64,000 nucleotides of DNA. Origin: Botrytis cinerea B05.10. Lineage: Eukaryota; Ascomycota; Leotiomycetes; Helotiales; Sclerotiniaceae. The notes beneath the pieces were generated by a model, which was not told where the DNA came from, made no database searches, and saw nothing but the letters and a program-made list of their open reading frames with translations. Positions 11,626 through 22,368 of this stretch are shown piece by piece (positions within the stretch are counted from its first letter, which is position 1; each line of letters starts with the position of its first letter). A program made the position numbers and the translations under genes. Location: positions 1,922,001 through 1,986,000 of the forward strand of contig NC_037310.1 in the NCBI RefSeq assembly GCF_000143535.2. The letters run 5' to 3'.

Positions 11626-11692
11626 ATGCGAAAGTCGTGGGTTCGACACCCACCTGGAGTATCAATCTCTGGTAGACACCAAAACAACAATC

Positions 11693-11704
11693 TTTTTTTT
11701 TTTT
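11693..11704 (+). terminator. Pol III-type T-run terminator
   Basis: Run of 12 T residues starting 32 nt after the tRNA 3' end, the first T4+ run after the gene. It is consistent with Pol III termination on the plus strand. Confidence 0.7.
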
Positions 11705-12560
11705 GCTTTGGGGGGGAGGGCGAGAGAGGGGTAGGGAGTTTCTTATTTTTATTTTTTTTAGTTTTTTTTTGATTAAATTTTGTGGTAGATTGGGGATTTG
11801 GAGGTCGCTTGGTTGGTTGGTTGGTGGGTGGGTGGGTTAGTTGGGTTTTGACATGCTGATTTTTTTGATTGATTGATGGAGATGAGATGAGATGAGATCA
11901 TTCTCTGTCTGTCGTTTTGGGTGAGAGGGAGGGATTTTGTGGTGTAAGCGATAGGTTCCCTCATTTTGGTTATTGAGAGATTGTGACAACGGTCTTTTTA
12001 TCAAAGTACGTTTACGAGCACTTTGGAGAACATGTGAATCTACAATTCAGGATATACATTTTCGGAGAATAGTCTCGTGCTCTCTGAGAGAGCTTTGTGC
12101 TTGGTGGTTAGCTATCAAAAATACAAGCTTGCGGGACTTGCTTCTCTTTATTTTTGTAGGGCGACAAATTGTAAATGGTTATAGTCGCATACAAATCATA
12201 TCTGCACTGCCCTCAGTTCCAGTTGGTCAAGTAACTCGAATAGAAGATTTGAGCAACATTATATTGCTAATATAGATTGAAACATGTAAAGCATAACACG
12301 ACCCCGTCTATGTATATATGAACGGCTCCACGCAAACTTAATAAGCCCATGTGTAGCCGCTTGAGATCATAGATTGAAAAAGTCTGGGTATCTGGCATTC
12401 TCAGTCTCAAACAAATCTTGCTTGACTCCCCACGATCCATCTCTTCGACCTGCTGTTCTTCTTCCTTTCACCAACAAGACGCGCTCCCTGTCTCTATCCC
12501 ATACTATAACCCGTCTTCCTCCCAAGCGCTCATTCCCTTAAAACTCCATAATTCAATCTC
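11705..12560. other. Intergenic, low-complexity T/G-rich sequence
   Basis: T- and G-rich stretches with GGTT and GGTG repeats near 11810-11840 and a GATGA repeat near 11878-11898. The ORFs at 11773-11964 (minus) and 11973-12275 (plus) have no recognisable features. The end close to 12560 is probably the 3' UTR of the copper transporter. Confidence 0.55.
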
Positions 12561-13280
12561 TCAATGACATGCCGTCTCCTTCGCAGCCGAAGTGTCTTTT
12601 CCAAATATCAAGAAACCCACAAACGCACCAACTCCTACTGCAATCATAACCCATCCGTTATATGTCATGAAAAGTAACCTACAACTTCATTAGTCTCCCT
12701 CCTCACATCGGAAAGAGTAACTACTTACATCAACATGAATGCATAAAAATACTGAAAAGCATATAGCGCAGCTTTGATAACATGCGCTCTCTGGCCTACT
12801 TCTTCTTGGTTGCGTCCTGCCCAGAGAAAAGGCGTATTTTCAGTAACATCATCCACTTAATTCACACACACAGTCTCAGCTCTTCATTCCACTGTTCAGG
12901 TATGAAAGTCGAGGGAGGAAAAGCGCGCACGCATGGAGGACAGTAGAAGAGGAAGACCACTTACGGGTTATGGAACCTTGCTGTCTGTCGACCCAGGATT
13001 CATAGCGGCGGGTGAGGGCGCGAATGCCTTCGTATCCGGCGGTGATGGCGATGACGCCAAGGAGGGAAAGGAGGAGCGAGAAGGTGGAGCGGATGTGCCA
13101 CCAGCGGAAGATTATACAGAGGTTGGTTGTGTCCCAGGTGAAGAGCATCTACAATCGAGGTTAGAGAGTCAGAAGTCGAGAGGGTTGAGGAGGGTGAAAA
13201 CGGACGTTCATGTTACATCTATCTCCTCCCATGTCCATTCCCATATCGTGCATGCTGTGATCCATGTGCGAATGATCCAT
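12561..13280 (-). CDS. Ctr-family copper transporter
   Basis: Ctr proteins form trimeric channels that import Cu(I) across the plasma membrane or export it from the vacuole. Exons are 13280-13206, 13148-12965, 12816-12729 and 12678-12561, giving 154 residues in frame. The N-terminus is a Met/His copper-binding string (MDHSHMDHSMHDMGMDMGG) ending in CNMN, followed by MLFTWDTTNLC and three membrane segments. The second contains the essential MxxxM motif (MLLFM, after YAFML) and the third a GxxxG motif (GAFVG). The C-terminus is short with one Cys (ETACH). The first intron has a weak GTCCGT donor, but it gives the expected N-M-N-M-L-F-T-W junction. Whether it is plasma-membrane or vacuolar (Ctr2-like) cannot be decided; the short length leans to the small type. 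Confidence 0.9.
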
Positions 13281-14087
13281 TGTGAATTTGGATATAATGC
13301 AGTGCGATTGTGGGTTATAGAATTGGTCGGTGTCGATGCAGTAGATGGGAATTCGAGCTTGCGCCGATCCGTAAGGTTTCAATGGAAGAGGAAGATTGAT
13401 GATTTAGAAATGGATAGCAAAACGATTATATATATATATCGCCATGTACGAGAGCACACTGCAGTTGGAAGACTGGCGCAACGACCTAGGGAACAATTGC
13501 ACCAATCACAGAGGGGTATGAATCGATGGTGCGATGGTGCGATGGTCCCCTAATTTACCTTCTCAAATGCGCTCAAACCAAGCTAATCAAACGCCAACAG
13601 CTCTGTCTGACAAGCTCCATGTGAATCACAAAAAGCGGTAGGTACACTGAATCACGCACAGAATCATGCATGCCTTGAAAACACTTACATTTCAGATCTC
13701 ACCACGATATCGATTGCTATAGAGACTGGAGCGACACGATGCTGATATTGAACTTGGAGCTTCCAGATGTAGTCATCTCTCCTTTTTTAATTCGCAATAA
13801 TGATTATCTGATTTAACATTGGATATTGCAAAGAGTGTACGAGTACTCCGCACATTCTTAGACAAGCTCGAGACAAGCTGCTGCTGCCCAGTTCTTTATC
13901 AGATAATGCACGGACATCGGTGTTACAGAAGATAAGCTATTTTATACTGCCGCAACCGGTTTCATCGGATATGTGCGTGTGAGGGGCAAGACTCATTCAT
14001 TCCATCGATTGTGAATTTCCATCTCAACTGAGCTTGGCAATACTCTATTTCGATTTGACATATACAATCGTTACACGTTCGTCAACG
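13281..14087. other. Divergent promoter region, copper transporter and dioxygenase genes
   Basis: 807 bp between divergent genes. The plus ORF at 12933-13553 that enters this region is antisense to the transporter exons and not credible. An AT repeat (TATATATATATC) lies near 13429-13440. No further elements were recognised. Confidence 0.55.
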
Positions 14088-14733
14088 ATGCTCACAAGTC
14101 CTTTAAATCTGCCCAAGTGGTAAGCTACTTTCAAGATCAAGGAAGGATTCTGGGTTAACAGTTATTCGATAGGCTCGAAGAGAACTCTCATCTCTTGAAG
14201 CCTCCCATTAACAATTACTGCGTCTACAACAAAGATGTGACTGTCATGGTACGATCATCACCACCCATCACTGTCTCAGACATTGCTAAGCTCCGCAGAT
14301 CGTAGGAGGCCCCAATGCACGAACCGACTATCACATAAACGAGACCGCAGAGTGGTTCTACCAATACAAGGGAGCTATGATGTTGAAAGTCGTAGATGAA
14401 GGCGAGTTTAAGGATATCATTATTGGAGAAGGAGAAATGTTTCTCTTGCCACCAAATACGCCGCATAATCCTGTTCGATTCGCAAACACAGTGGGCATTG
14501 TACTAGAGCAACCAAGACCAGAGGGTTCGTTAGATAGGCTGAGGTGGTATTGTACAAACTGCCGCGAGGTGGTGGAGGAAGCTGCCTTCCATTGTACAGA
14601 CTTGGGCACGCAAATCAAGGAAGCTGTGAATAGCTTCAAGGATAGTGAGGATAGGAGGAAATGCAAGAAATGCGGGACAGTTGCGGAATCAGCGCCTCCG
14701 GTAGGATCTATCAAGGACCCAAATATCGCTTGA
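14088..14733 (+). CDS. BNA1: 3-hydroxyanthranilate 3,4-dioxygenase
   Basis: This cytosolic non-haem iron enzyme opens 3-hydroxyanthranilate in the kynurenine route from tryptophan to NAD. Exons are 14088-14119, 14173-14248 and 14299-14733, giving 180 residues, the usual size. The cupin shows GGPNARTDYHIN with the metal-binding His, ETAEWFYQYKG with the metal Glu, and LLPPNTPHNPVRF with the second His. The C-terminus has a rubredoxin-like Cys pair set (YCTNCREVV and CKKCGT), seen in the fungal and bacterial enzymes. The start MLTSPLNLPKWLEEN fits the family. The gene ends about 100 bp from the convergent hydrolase gene. Confidence 0.95.
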
Positions 14734-14835
14734 TTGATGAGAAAAGGAATAATGAAATAGTGAAGTTTTTCGCATGAAGTCTGGACTCTTATATATACTG
14801 TCGGGTATCTAGTGTAAACGACGTACGTAATTTGC

Positions 14836-15727
14836 TCAAGTCTCCTTGAATTCGTATGTACTCGTCGACTCCTCAACTGCAACTTCAATCTTTCCTTCCT
14901 CCAACTCCTTACCCCCAACACTAATGCCGACCCGCATGACATCTCCAGGCTTCACAGATCCAACTCCCTTTGGTGTACCAGTCAAGACAACATCTCCCTT
15001 CTCCAGAGTCATCACCTTTGAGATATCGCTCAAGATTCTAGGAATTCGGAACAACATCAATTCTGTAGAGTCCTTTTGTCTGTGTTCATTGTTGACTGTA
15101 AGCCACACGGTAGCATTATGAGGATCCGGAATTTGTGATTTGGAAATGATGTTGCTCATTGGGAGGAAGGTGTCGAATCCCTTGGCGATATCCCATGGGA
15201 GACCCTTCTTCTTTGCTTCGTTTTGGGCGTTGCGAGCGGTCATATCAATGCTCATTGCGTAGCCTGTGTGATTCAATGGTTAGAAATCAAATTGAGTCAC
15301 ACATCCGAGAATACGCACTCTCGATAGAATCATAAGCTTCCTTCTCATTCTCCGCCTCGAGATTCTTGACCTGCTTTCCCATGATCAAAGCCAATTCCAC
15401 TTCATAATGCAAATCTACGCCCTTTGGTCGAATGACAGCCCCGCCATTTGGAGGGAGGATTGAGGAAGGCGGCTTGAGGAAGAAAAATGGCTGCTTGGGC
15501 TTGGCGTTGTTCAATTCCGTGACGTGATCTCTGTTTTTTGAATCAGTCCAGCCATTCTATGCATACTTTGAAGATCCTCAATCGCAGAATCCCCAAGAGC
15601 AATTCGTGGTCGAGGAGGAAGAGGAGTGGGGGTCAACATACGCGTAGTTTCTCCCGATACACACAACTTTTGAAGCGCTCTTGAAAGGAGACGCAGTGGC
15701 AAGGCCACGGCGGAAGATTATAGACAT
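14836..15727 (-). CDS. Fumarylacetoacetate hydrolase-family protein (FAHD1-like)
   Basis: FAHD1-type enzymes are mitochondrial acylpyruvate hydrolases/oxaloacetate decarboxylases. Exons are 15727-15642, 15530-15319 and 15263-14836, giving 241 residues. The first exon reads MSIIFRRGLATASPFKSAS, a plausible mitochondrial leader, then KVVCIGRNYA, the family's opening strand. After the intron comes DHVTELNNAKPKQPFFFLKP, then LHYEVELALIMGK with the metal-binding Glu pair, DMTARNAQ, KGFDTFLPMS, and TGTPKGVGSVKPGD near the end. The first intron is long here (111 nt) and contains an alternative CATAG acceptor that would break frame. The exact substrate cannot be told from sequence. Confidence 0.9.
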
Positions 15728-16083
15728 ATCGGCTGAAGTATACAAAAATGCAAAGATCCAAACGTTCTATGTACAATCAAAAGGTGTGGTTACTCGAAGC
15801 TCAAATAATAAGTGAGCAATTCATGTGGAGATCTGATTGTGACCTCCAGTGGAGACCCCGCTCGGCCACTGACGGGACAAGCTTCCGGAAGCTCTGATCG
15901 GTTCCGAGAATTATGAAGACTTGCATTTTGGTAGGTGGTATTGCAGATATACATGATGATGAGATGGGTTCCTGGATATTTAAATGGAACTTGGACAATA
16001 CTTGAATACCAAATTCTTCAAACTCCCAAGAACTTCAAAGAGAATATTGATTTCAATTATGTTTGAGCGTCTAAACTCTTGTA

Positions 16084-16522
16084 TTAAAAATAACTATTCG
16101 CATCTGGTACTCCAAGCGTTCCAAGAGAACCTCGTTTCCTCACCTGGTGTCTCTTTTCCGCCTGTTCATTCAACGCTTTGTTTACCCTTTCCTGTGACAT
16201 TTTCATTCCCCTTTGACCCTTTTCTTGTAGCTTGTGTCGATGGTTATAATATGCTAGTAGTGTCTTCGCCCGCATGAATTCTTCATCCCTCTGCGACACA
16301 ATATGTTAGCTATCGTTCCAATGGGACAGGGTAGCATCTATAACATACGGCGCTACTTCTCCTTCTTTCAAGACGTCGTTCTCGAGTCTCTCGGATGGAT
16401 TCTTCGGTTTCTGGGAGATCAATTGAATCCATAGACGAGTGTTTCCTGAGTGGAGGAGACGGCAACTGAACAACAGAAGGAGGCGTGGGTATACGACGAC
16501 CGAGGCTATCGAATTTCGGCAT
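16084..16522 (-). CDS. Small basic protein of unknown function
   Basis: Two exons, 16522-16349 and 16290-16084, joined by a 58-nt intron (GTATGT to CGCAG) give 126 residues. The chosen start reads MPKFDSLGRRIPTPPSVV. An in-frame ATG at 16789 would add 89 residues that look like a Ser-rich leader, so the longer form (to 16789) is possible and might be mitochondrially targeted. The body is Arg/Glu/Lys-rich and probably helical (RETRERRLERRRSS, then RDEEFMRAKTLLAYYNHRHK). No domain was recognised. Confidence 0.55.
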
Positions 16523-16789
16523 TGGCTGTGAATGGATTGACGTTTTTCTATCGTCTACAGTGGCCGATACGGCGGAGAGGCTGCGTAGAAAGGAGAGGGT
16601 AGCTCTGGGGGGCTGCGCATAAGACTGGTTAGCACGTATACTCAGAGAAACATCGATGTTGTATGTGGGGATGCGCGTGGAGATGTGGGGAGCAACAGAA
16701 TATAATGCAAGACTGTGGCATGCGGGCTGCGATGGGTTAATGGTGTTGACGAACTGCTTGCTTGAGGATATTAAGATCAGCGAGAACAT

Positions 16790-18645
16790 GTGCGATCTGT
16801 AGCTTTGGCGGTGATGGGATCGATGAGGGATCCATTTTGAAGAGACTGTGAATTCGATACTGCGGATAGAACAGATCGTTTGTTATTATGATTAATGATT
16901 AATATGTAAGGTTAACGAGCGCGAGGAGATTTTTGCAGAAAGGGTGCAAACATGTAAGTTTAGCTTATGGGGTACCTTATCGTTTATCTCGGTCACTACC
17001 GCACATGTGCCGACAGTAGATTTAGAGCGCACTAGTCGATGAGCAGCGAGCATTAACATCACACCTTCACACCTTCATTCTACTCAACCGAACCACCTCT
17101 AGAATAAAGCTGATTTTCTCATATTGAAAAGGCGGGACTCTACTCATTGAGAGACTATAAAGCTGTTTATCAATTTGCCGGCTGGTTTTCTACATTTTCT
17201 GCATGATCGCAAGAGGAAGAGTTTTGTTGCATTCGGGCCTGGAAAACCATCTTCAACTTCCATTGCTGTCGCAGAAATGAGATGAGATTCAAAAGTTGTA
17301 TGACGTTAGTCATTTTCGCCAATGAGCGTATATGTCGGCTGATATACCAAAGATGGGTTGTGCTAACCGATCAAGTGCCCTCTGATGGTATGTACGTTGC
17401 AACACAAAGTTGATAAGGATAAGATGAAAGACATCCCTCAATCGTCTCTTCTTAACGGATCGGTAACTTGGAGTATCACTGGAACCATTTTATCTAAATG
17501 TTATGAGAGAACCAATCATGTGAGAGTCTTCTGCAAGAGTTAATGTTGTAACAGACTCCCCTTTCGAAGGTATTAAGTAAGCGAAACTCAGCCGATGACT
17601 AGTGGCTTCCTCAGATCAACAAGGGTAGCATTCGATATTTGCATTTCCCGAAATGGTTGCGAGATTATAGCTAATGGGGAAGAAGTGTGTGATGGCCATA
17701 GAAGATCCATGTGTCAAAATATTCACATAGACCCCACGTCTTCCTGCCACGCACATACGAATGATGCACGAAGAAGAAAAGAATTTTATCATCCGCCGGC
17801 ATCGCTCTGATGATGCTGTGATGATATGAACCCCTCGTTCAAGCCCCTCGCTCACCACCCTCGCACCCTCGTTCAAACATGTGGTAGAGGCATTTAGCAG
17901 GCTGCCTGACTAGCAAATCGCCCGGGTTGGTGAATTAGATGAATTAGATGAGCTAGATGAATTAGATGAATAAGAGGAAACCGCTCCCTCCCGTCCCCCA
18001 ACGCAACCGGCACTGGGTTTCTTCTGGCATATCATGACGCCAGAGAACCAATTGGTAAATGTCAATATTAATCGAGTGACGGGCAGATGTTGATTGGCTC
18101 AATTCCAATCTTCTTCACCCCCAATCTGGAATAAACCCAAGATATCCTTTGTTGGTTGGTTGGGATTGTCCATGCAGATCAAAAAGCGGGGCCACGAAAA
18201 TTTTGGTTCCAACCATTCGGTCACACAGCTAAAAAGACTCAGACTCACATCAGAGTCACATATAAGAATAAAATCTTCAGCCAGAAACCAGCAAAACCCT
18301 CATTGACACAAAACATCTCCAAATTTGCAAAATTCCACGATTCCATTTTGATTTCCCCAACTTAATCGACAATGCTTAGAGACTTCGAACCTTCCAAACT
18401 CCAGGAATAACTTCAATCTGCTACAACAGAGGGGTTCACTATTCCTTTATTTACAAACCGACTTCCAAACCTTATCAGAAAGCTACCCTAGGTAGAATAG
18501 CAACCAAAAACATCCATTGTCCAAAACTCACATTCTTTTCCCGCAGAAAGCCAAATCACCCTTGATTCAATTGGCAGGGTAAAGTGAAAACGGACCAGGT
18601 GGAAAAATTACTTAAAAAGTTCAATTGAAACCTCAATTCGATATC
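16790..18645. other. Intergenic region and probable CPA2 leader
   Basis: 1.86 kb without a supportable protein gene. It holds a GATGAATTA repeat at about 17932-17971 and, nearer CPA2, a 12-codon open frame at 18372-18410. The ORFs at 17595-17876 lie on both strands over the same bases and have no recognisable features. Confidence 0.5.
17932..17971. repeat. TGAATTAGA nonamer repeat
   Basis: Four to five imperfect copies of a GAATTAGAT/GAGCTAGAT nonamer in the region upstream of CPA2. Confidence 0.8.
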
Positions 18646-21600
18646 ATGGCGCTCGCAAACCGCTTCGCATATCGATCTTCATCGCTCCTTCGTCAATGCA
18701 AAGCTCCAGCTTTGCCTGCGAGAGCATTCACTACTAGAGCTTCCATTAGCGGTCTTGTGCACCGTCAACCGGCTCAAGTCTGGAAGAACAGCAAATGTGC
18801 TCGACTTTTCTCCAGTTCGACTCTCCTTAGGGATCAGTCACAAACCGCGCCCAGTGCTGAGGCATACTTGGCCAGTGGGGTTGTTAAAGGAGCTGCCAAC
18901 CCAGTGAACGTGAAGAAAGTTCTGGTCATTGGAAGTGGTGGCTTGAGTATTGGCCAAGCAGGAGAATTCGATTACTCAGGTTGGTTCCCCAGATTTTAAC
19001 CTTTGGCAGAATGAGTCATTTTTGGGCGTAGAAGTCCTCTCCGTGCCAAGTTACATGCAGGTCTTGTTTTATATCATGCTGACATTTTATTCAATCCAGG
19101 TTCTCAAGCATTGAAGGCCTTAAAAGAAGCTGGTGTAGCTTCTGTGCTCATCAACCCCAATATTGCAACGATCCAAACCGCACACGTTCTTACCGACGAA
19201 GTTTATTATCTTCCCGTCACACCTGAATATGTCACATATGTTATCGAGCGTGAGAGACCAGATGGTATCTTCCTCACTTTCGGTGGTCAAACAGCTCTCA
19301 ATCTCGGTGTACAAATGGAACGCATGGGTATCTTTGAGAGATACGGTGTAAAGGTTTTGGGTACCAGTATCAAGACTCTCGAGACCAGTGAGGACAGAGA
19401 TCTCTTCGCCAAGGCTCTTGGTGAGATCAACATCCCAATTGCTCAATCTGTCGCCGTTTCAACTGTGGATGAAGCTTTGGAGGCTGCAAAGGGTATTGGT
19501 TATCCAATCATTGTCCGTGCTGCCTATGCTCTCGGTGGTCTTGGTTCTGGATTCGCAAACAACGAGGAAGAACTTCGCAACATGGCTTCTAGATCTTTGA
19601 CTCTTTCCCCTCAAATTTTGGTTGAGAAATCATTGAAGGGATGGAAAGAAGTTGAATATGAGGTTGTCAGAGATGCCAGTAACAACTGCATCACTGTCTG
19701 CAACATGGAGAACTTCGACCCTCTCGGTATCCACACTGGTGATTCTATCGTCGTCGCCCCTAGTCAGACTTTGAGTGATGAAGAATACCACATGCTTCGT
19801 TCAGCTGCCATTAAAATTGTTCGTCACTTGGGTGTTGTTGGAGAATGTAACGTTCAATACGCTTTGCAACCAGATGGATTAGACTACAGAGTTATTGAAG
19901 TTAACGCTCGTCTCTCCCGATCATCTGCTCTTGCCTCGAAAGCTACCGGTTACCCTCTTGCATATACTGCTGCTAAGATTGGACTTGGTCACACTCTTCC
20001 CGAGTTACCAAACGCTGTTACCAAGACTACAACTGCCAACTTCGAGCCTTCCCTCGATTACATCGTCTCGAAGATTCCTAGATGGGATTTGTCAAAGTTC
20101 CAACACGTCAAGCGCGATATCGGCAGTGCTATGAAGTCCGTTGGTGAAGTCATGGCTATTGGTAGAACATTCGAAGAATCCATCCAAAAGGCTATTCGTC
20201 AAGTTGATCCACGATTCGTTGGTTTCCAAGGAGACAAATTTGATGACCTTGACTACGAACTTCAGAACCCCACCGATCGTCGTTGGTTAGCTGTTGGACA
20301 AGCCATGCTCCACGAGAACTACTCTGTTGATCGTGTACATGACCTTACCAAGATTGATAAATGGTTCTTGTACAAGCTCCAGAACATTGTTGATTGCACC
20401 CGCGAACTTGAGGATATTGGAAGCCTTGATGGATTGAAGAAGGAAATTGTCCAAAAAGCAAAGAAATTGGGTTTCTCTGACAAACAAATTGCCAACGCCG
20501 TCAAGTCCACCGAAGATGAAGTTCGAGCCGTCAGAAAGAGCTTTGGTATCACTCCTTTTGTTAAGAGAATTGATACTCTGGCTGCTGAGTTCCCCGCAAA
20601 CACTAACTACCTCTACACGACATACAATGCAACAACTCATGATGTCACATTTGATGACAAGGGAACTATCATCTTGGGAAGTGGTGTCTACAGAATTGGT
20701 AGCTCCGTTGAATTTGATTGGTGTGCCGTTAGCGCAACTCTCGCTTTGAGAGAAATGGGCAAGAAGACCGTCATGATCAACTGTAAGTTTTCTCAACTCT
20801 ACCTCTATGAATCATTGCTAACTTTTTACAAGACAACCCTGAGACTTACAGTACTGATTTCGATACTGCCGACAAACTCTACTTCGAAGAATTGAGTTAC
20901 GAACGTGTAATGGACATCTACGAACTTGAATCTGCTTCCGGAGTTGTTGTTTCTGTAGGCGGTCAACTCCCACAAAACATTGCTCTCCGTTTGCAAGAGA
21001 CAGGTGGAGCCAAGATCTTAGGAACAGATCCTAAGGATATTGACAAGGCAGAAGACAGACAAAAGTTCTCTGCAATCTTGGACAGCATTGGAGTTGATCA
21101 ACCAGCATGGAAGGAACTCACCTCGGTTGCCGACGCAGAGGCTTTTGCCGAGGAAGTCAGTTACCCAGTCCTCGTCCGCCCTTCATATGTATTGTCAGGT
21201 GCTGCCATGACTGTTATTAGAAGCAAGGATGAGCTCAAGGAGAAGCTCGAAGCTGCTAGCAACGTTTCCCCTGATCACCCAGTTGTCATCACCAAGTTCA
21301 TTGAAGGTGCCGAGGAGATTGATGTGGATGGTGTTGGATCTAACGGCCAACTTATTCTCCACGCTGTCAGTGAGCACGTTGAGCAAGCTGGTGTTCATTC
21401 TGGTGACGCTACTCTTGTTTTGCCTCCTGCTTCCCTTGATCAAACCACCATGGATCGTGTCAAGGAGATTGCCGAGAAGGTTGCCAAGGCCTGGAGCATT
21501 ACCGGTCCTTTCAATATGCAAATCATCAAGGCTGAAGATCCTGAAGGTGGTCTTCCACAATTGAAGGTTATTGAATGTAACTTGCGTGCATCCCGTTCCT

Positions 21601-22368
21601 TCCCATTCGTCAGCAAGGTTCTTGGTGTCAACTTTATTGATGTCGCTACCAAGGCTCTTGTGGGCCAAAATGTCCCTGAGCCTACCGATCTTATGGCCAT
21701 CAAGCGTGATTACCTCGCTACTAAGGTCCCTCAATTCTCGTGGACTCGTCTTGCTGGTGCTGATCCATTCTTGGGCGTCGAAATGTCCAGTACTGGTGAG
21801 ATTGCTTGCTTCGGTAAGGATCTCGTTGAGGCTTACTGGGCTTCTCTCCAATCAACCATGAACTTCCGTATGCCAGAACCAGGAGAGGGTCTTCTTTTCG
21901 GCGGTGATGTCACTAAAACTTCCCTCACTAAGATTGTCGACTACTTATCTCCATTGGGCTACAAGCTCTATGCTGCCGAACCTGAAGTCAAGAAGTTCTT
22001 GGAATCGACTGCCAAGGGCAATGTCAGTGTTGAGGTCATTGAGTTCCCCAAGGAGGACAAGAGAGCTTTGAGAGAGGTTTTCAAGAAGTACGACATTCGT
22101 GGTGTTTTCAACCTTGCACTTGCTAGAGGCAAGACTGTTCAGGACACCGACTACGTTATGCGCAGAAACGCTGTCGACTTTGGCGTTCCTCTCTTCATGG
22201 AACCAAAGGTAAGATGAAATAAATTCATTCCTCGTACATCACTTACTAATCATTCTTTAGACTGCTGAACTCTTTGCTCAATGCATGAACGAGAAACTTC
22301 CTCGCAAGGAAGGTATTCCAGGCGAAGTTCGCAGATGGTCAGATTTCATTGGTGGCAAGCCATTGTAA
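18646..22368 (+). CDS. CPA2: Carbamoyl-phosphate synthase, arginine-specific large chain, mitochondrial
   Basis: The large chain makes carbamoyl phosphate from ammonia (delivered from glutamine by the small chain), bicarbonate and two ATP, for arginine synthesis. Exons are 18646-18979, 19100-20782, 20833-22208 and 22261-22368, giving 1166 residues, the expected size. The N-terminus is Arg/Ser/Ala-rich ([17 protein letters not shown]) and fits a mitochondrial leader. The two ATP-grasp halves are clear: the first opens [21 protein letters not shown], and the second has [37 protein letters not shown] and [18 protein letters not shown] mark the ends of the ATP-grasp domains. The C-terminal MGS-like domain ends in the short last exon ([12 protein letters not shown]). 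It is not fused to ATCase, so it is the arginine enzyme and not the pyrimidine CAD-type. Confidence 0.96.

Larger units (their letters stand above)
11499..11661 (+). tRNA. tRNA-Ile(UAU) with two introns, one in the D-arm
   Basis: Removing 11512-11572 and 11597-11625 leaves exactly 73 nt with a full cloverleaf. The acceptor stem ACTCCAG (11499-11505) pairs perfectly with CTGGAGT (11654-11660), with discriminator A at 11661. The D stem ACGC (11508-11511) pairs with GCGT (11581-11584) around an AGTGGTTA loop. The anticodon stem is TCGTT with TGCGA (one U-U mismatch), loop CTTATAA, anticodon UAU at 11593-11595. The variable loop is AAGTC. The T arm is GTGGG, TTCGACA, CCCAC. U8, A14, G18-G19, A21, U33 and TTCGA are all in place, and the B box GGTTCGACACC is intact. 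The 29-nt intron after position 37 is the usual kind for this tRNA. The 61-nt D-arm segment is not: it looks spliceosomal. The gene would read AUA codons. No contiguous alternative 5' half pairs with the acceptor 3' strand. Confidence 0.85.

Noticed and set aside
12933..13553. Plus-strand ORF of 206 codons
   Set aside because: Antisense to the copper transporter exons, which have strong family evidence; the translation is low complexity.
14358..14942. Minus-strand ORF of 194 codons
   Set aside because: Antisense to the dioxygenase exon 3 and the end of the hydrolase; both of those have clear family motifs.
21195..21851. Minus-strand ORF of 218 codons
   Set aside because: Antisense to well-conserved CPA2 coding sequence; no domain and no splice or start support.
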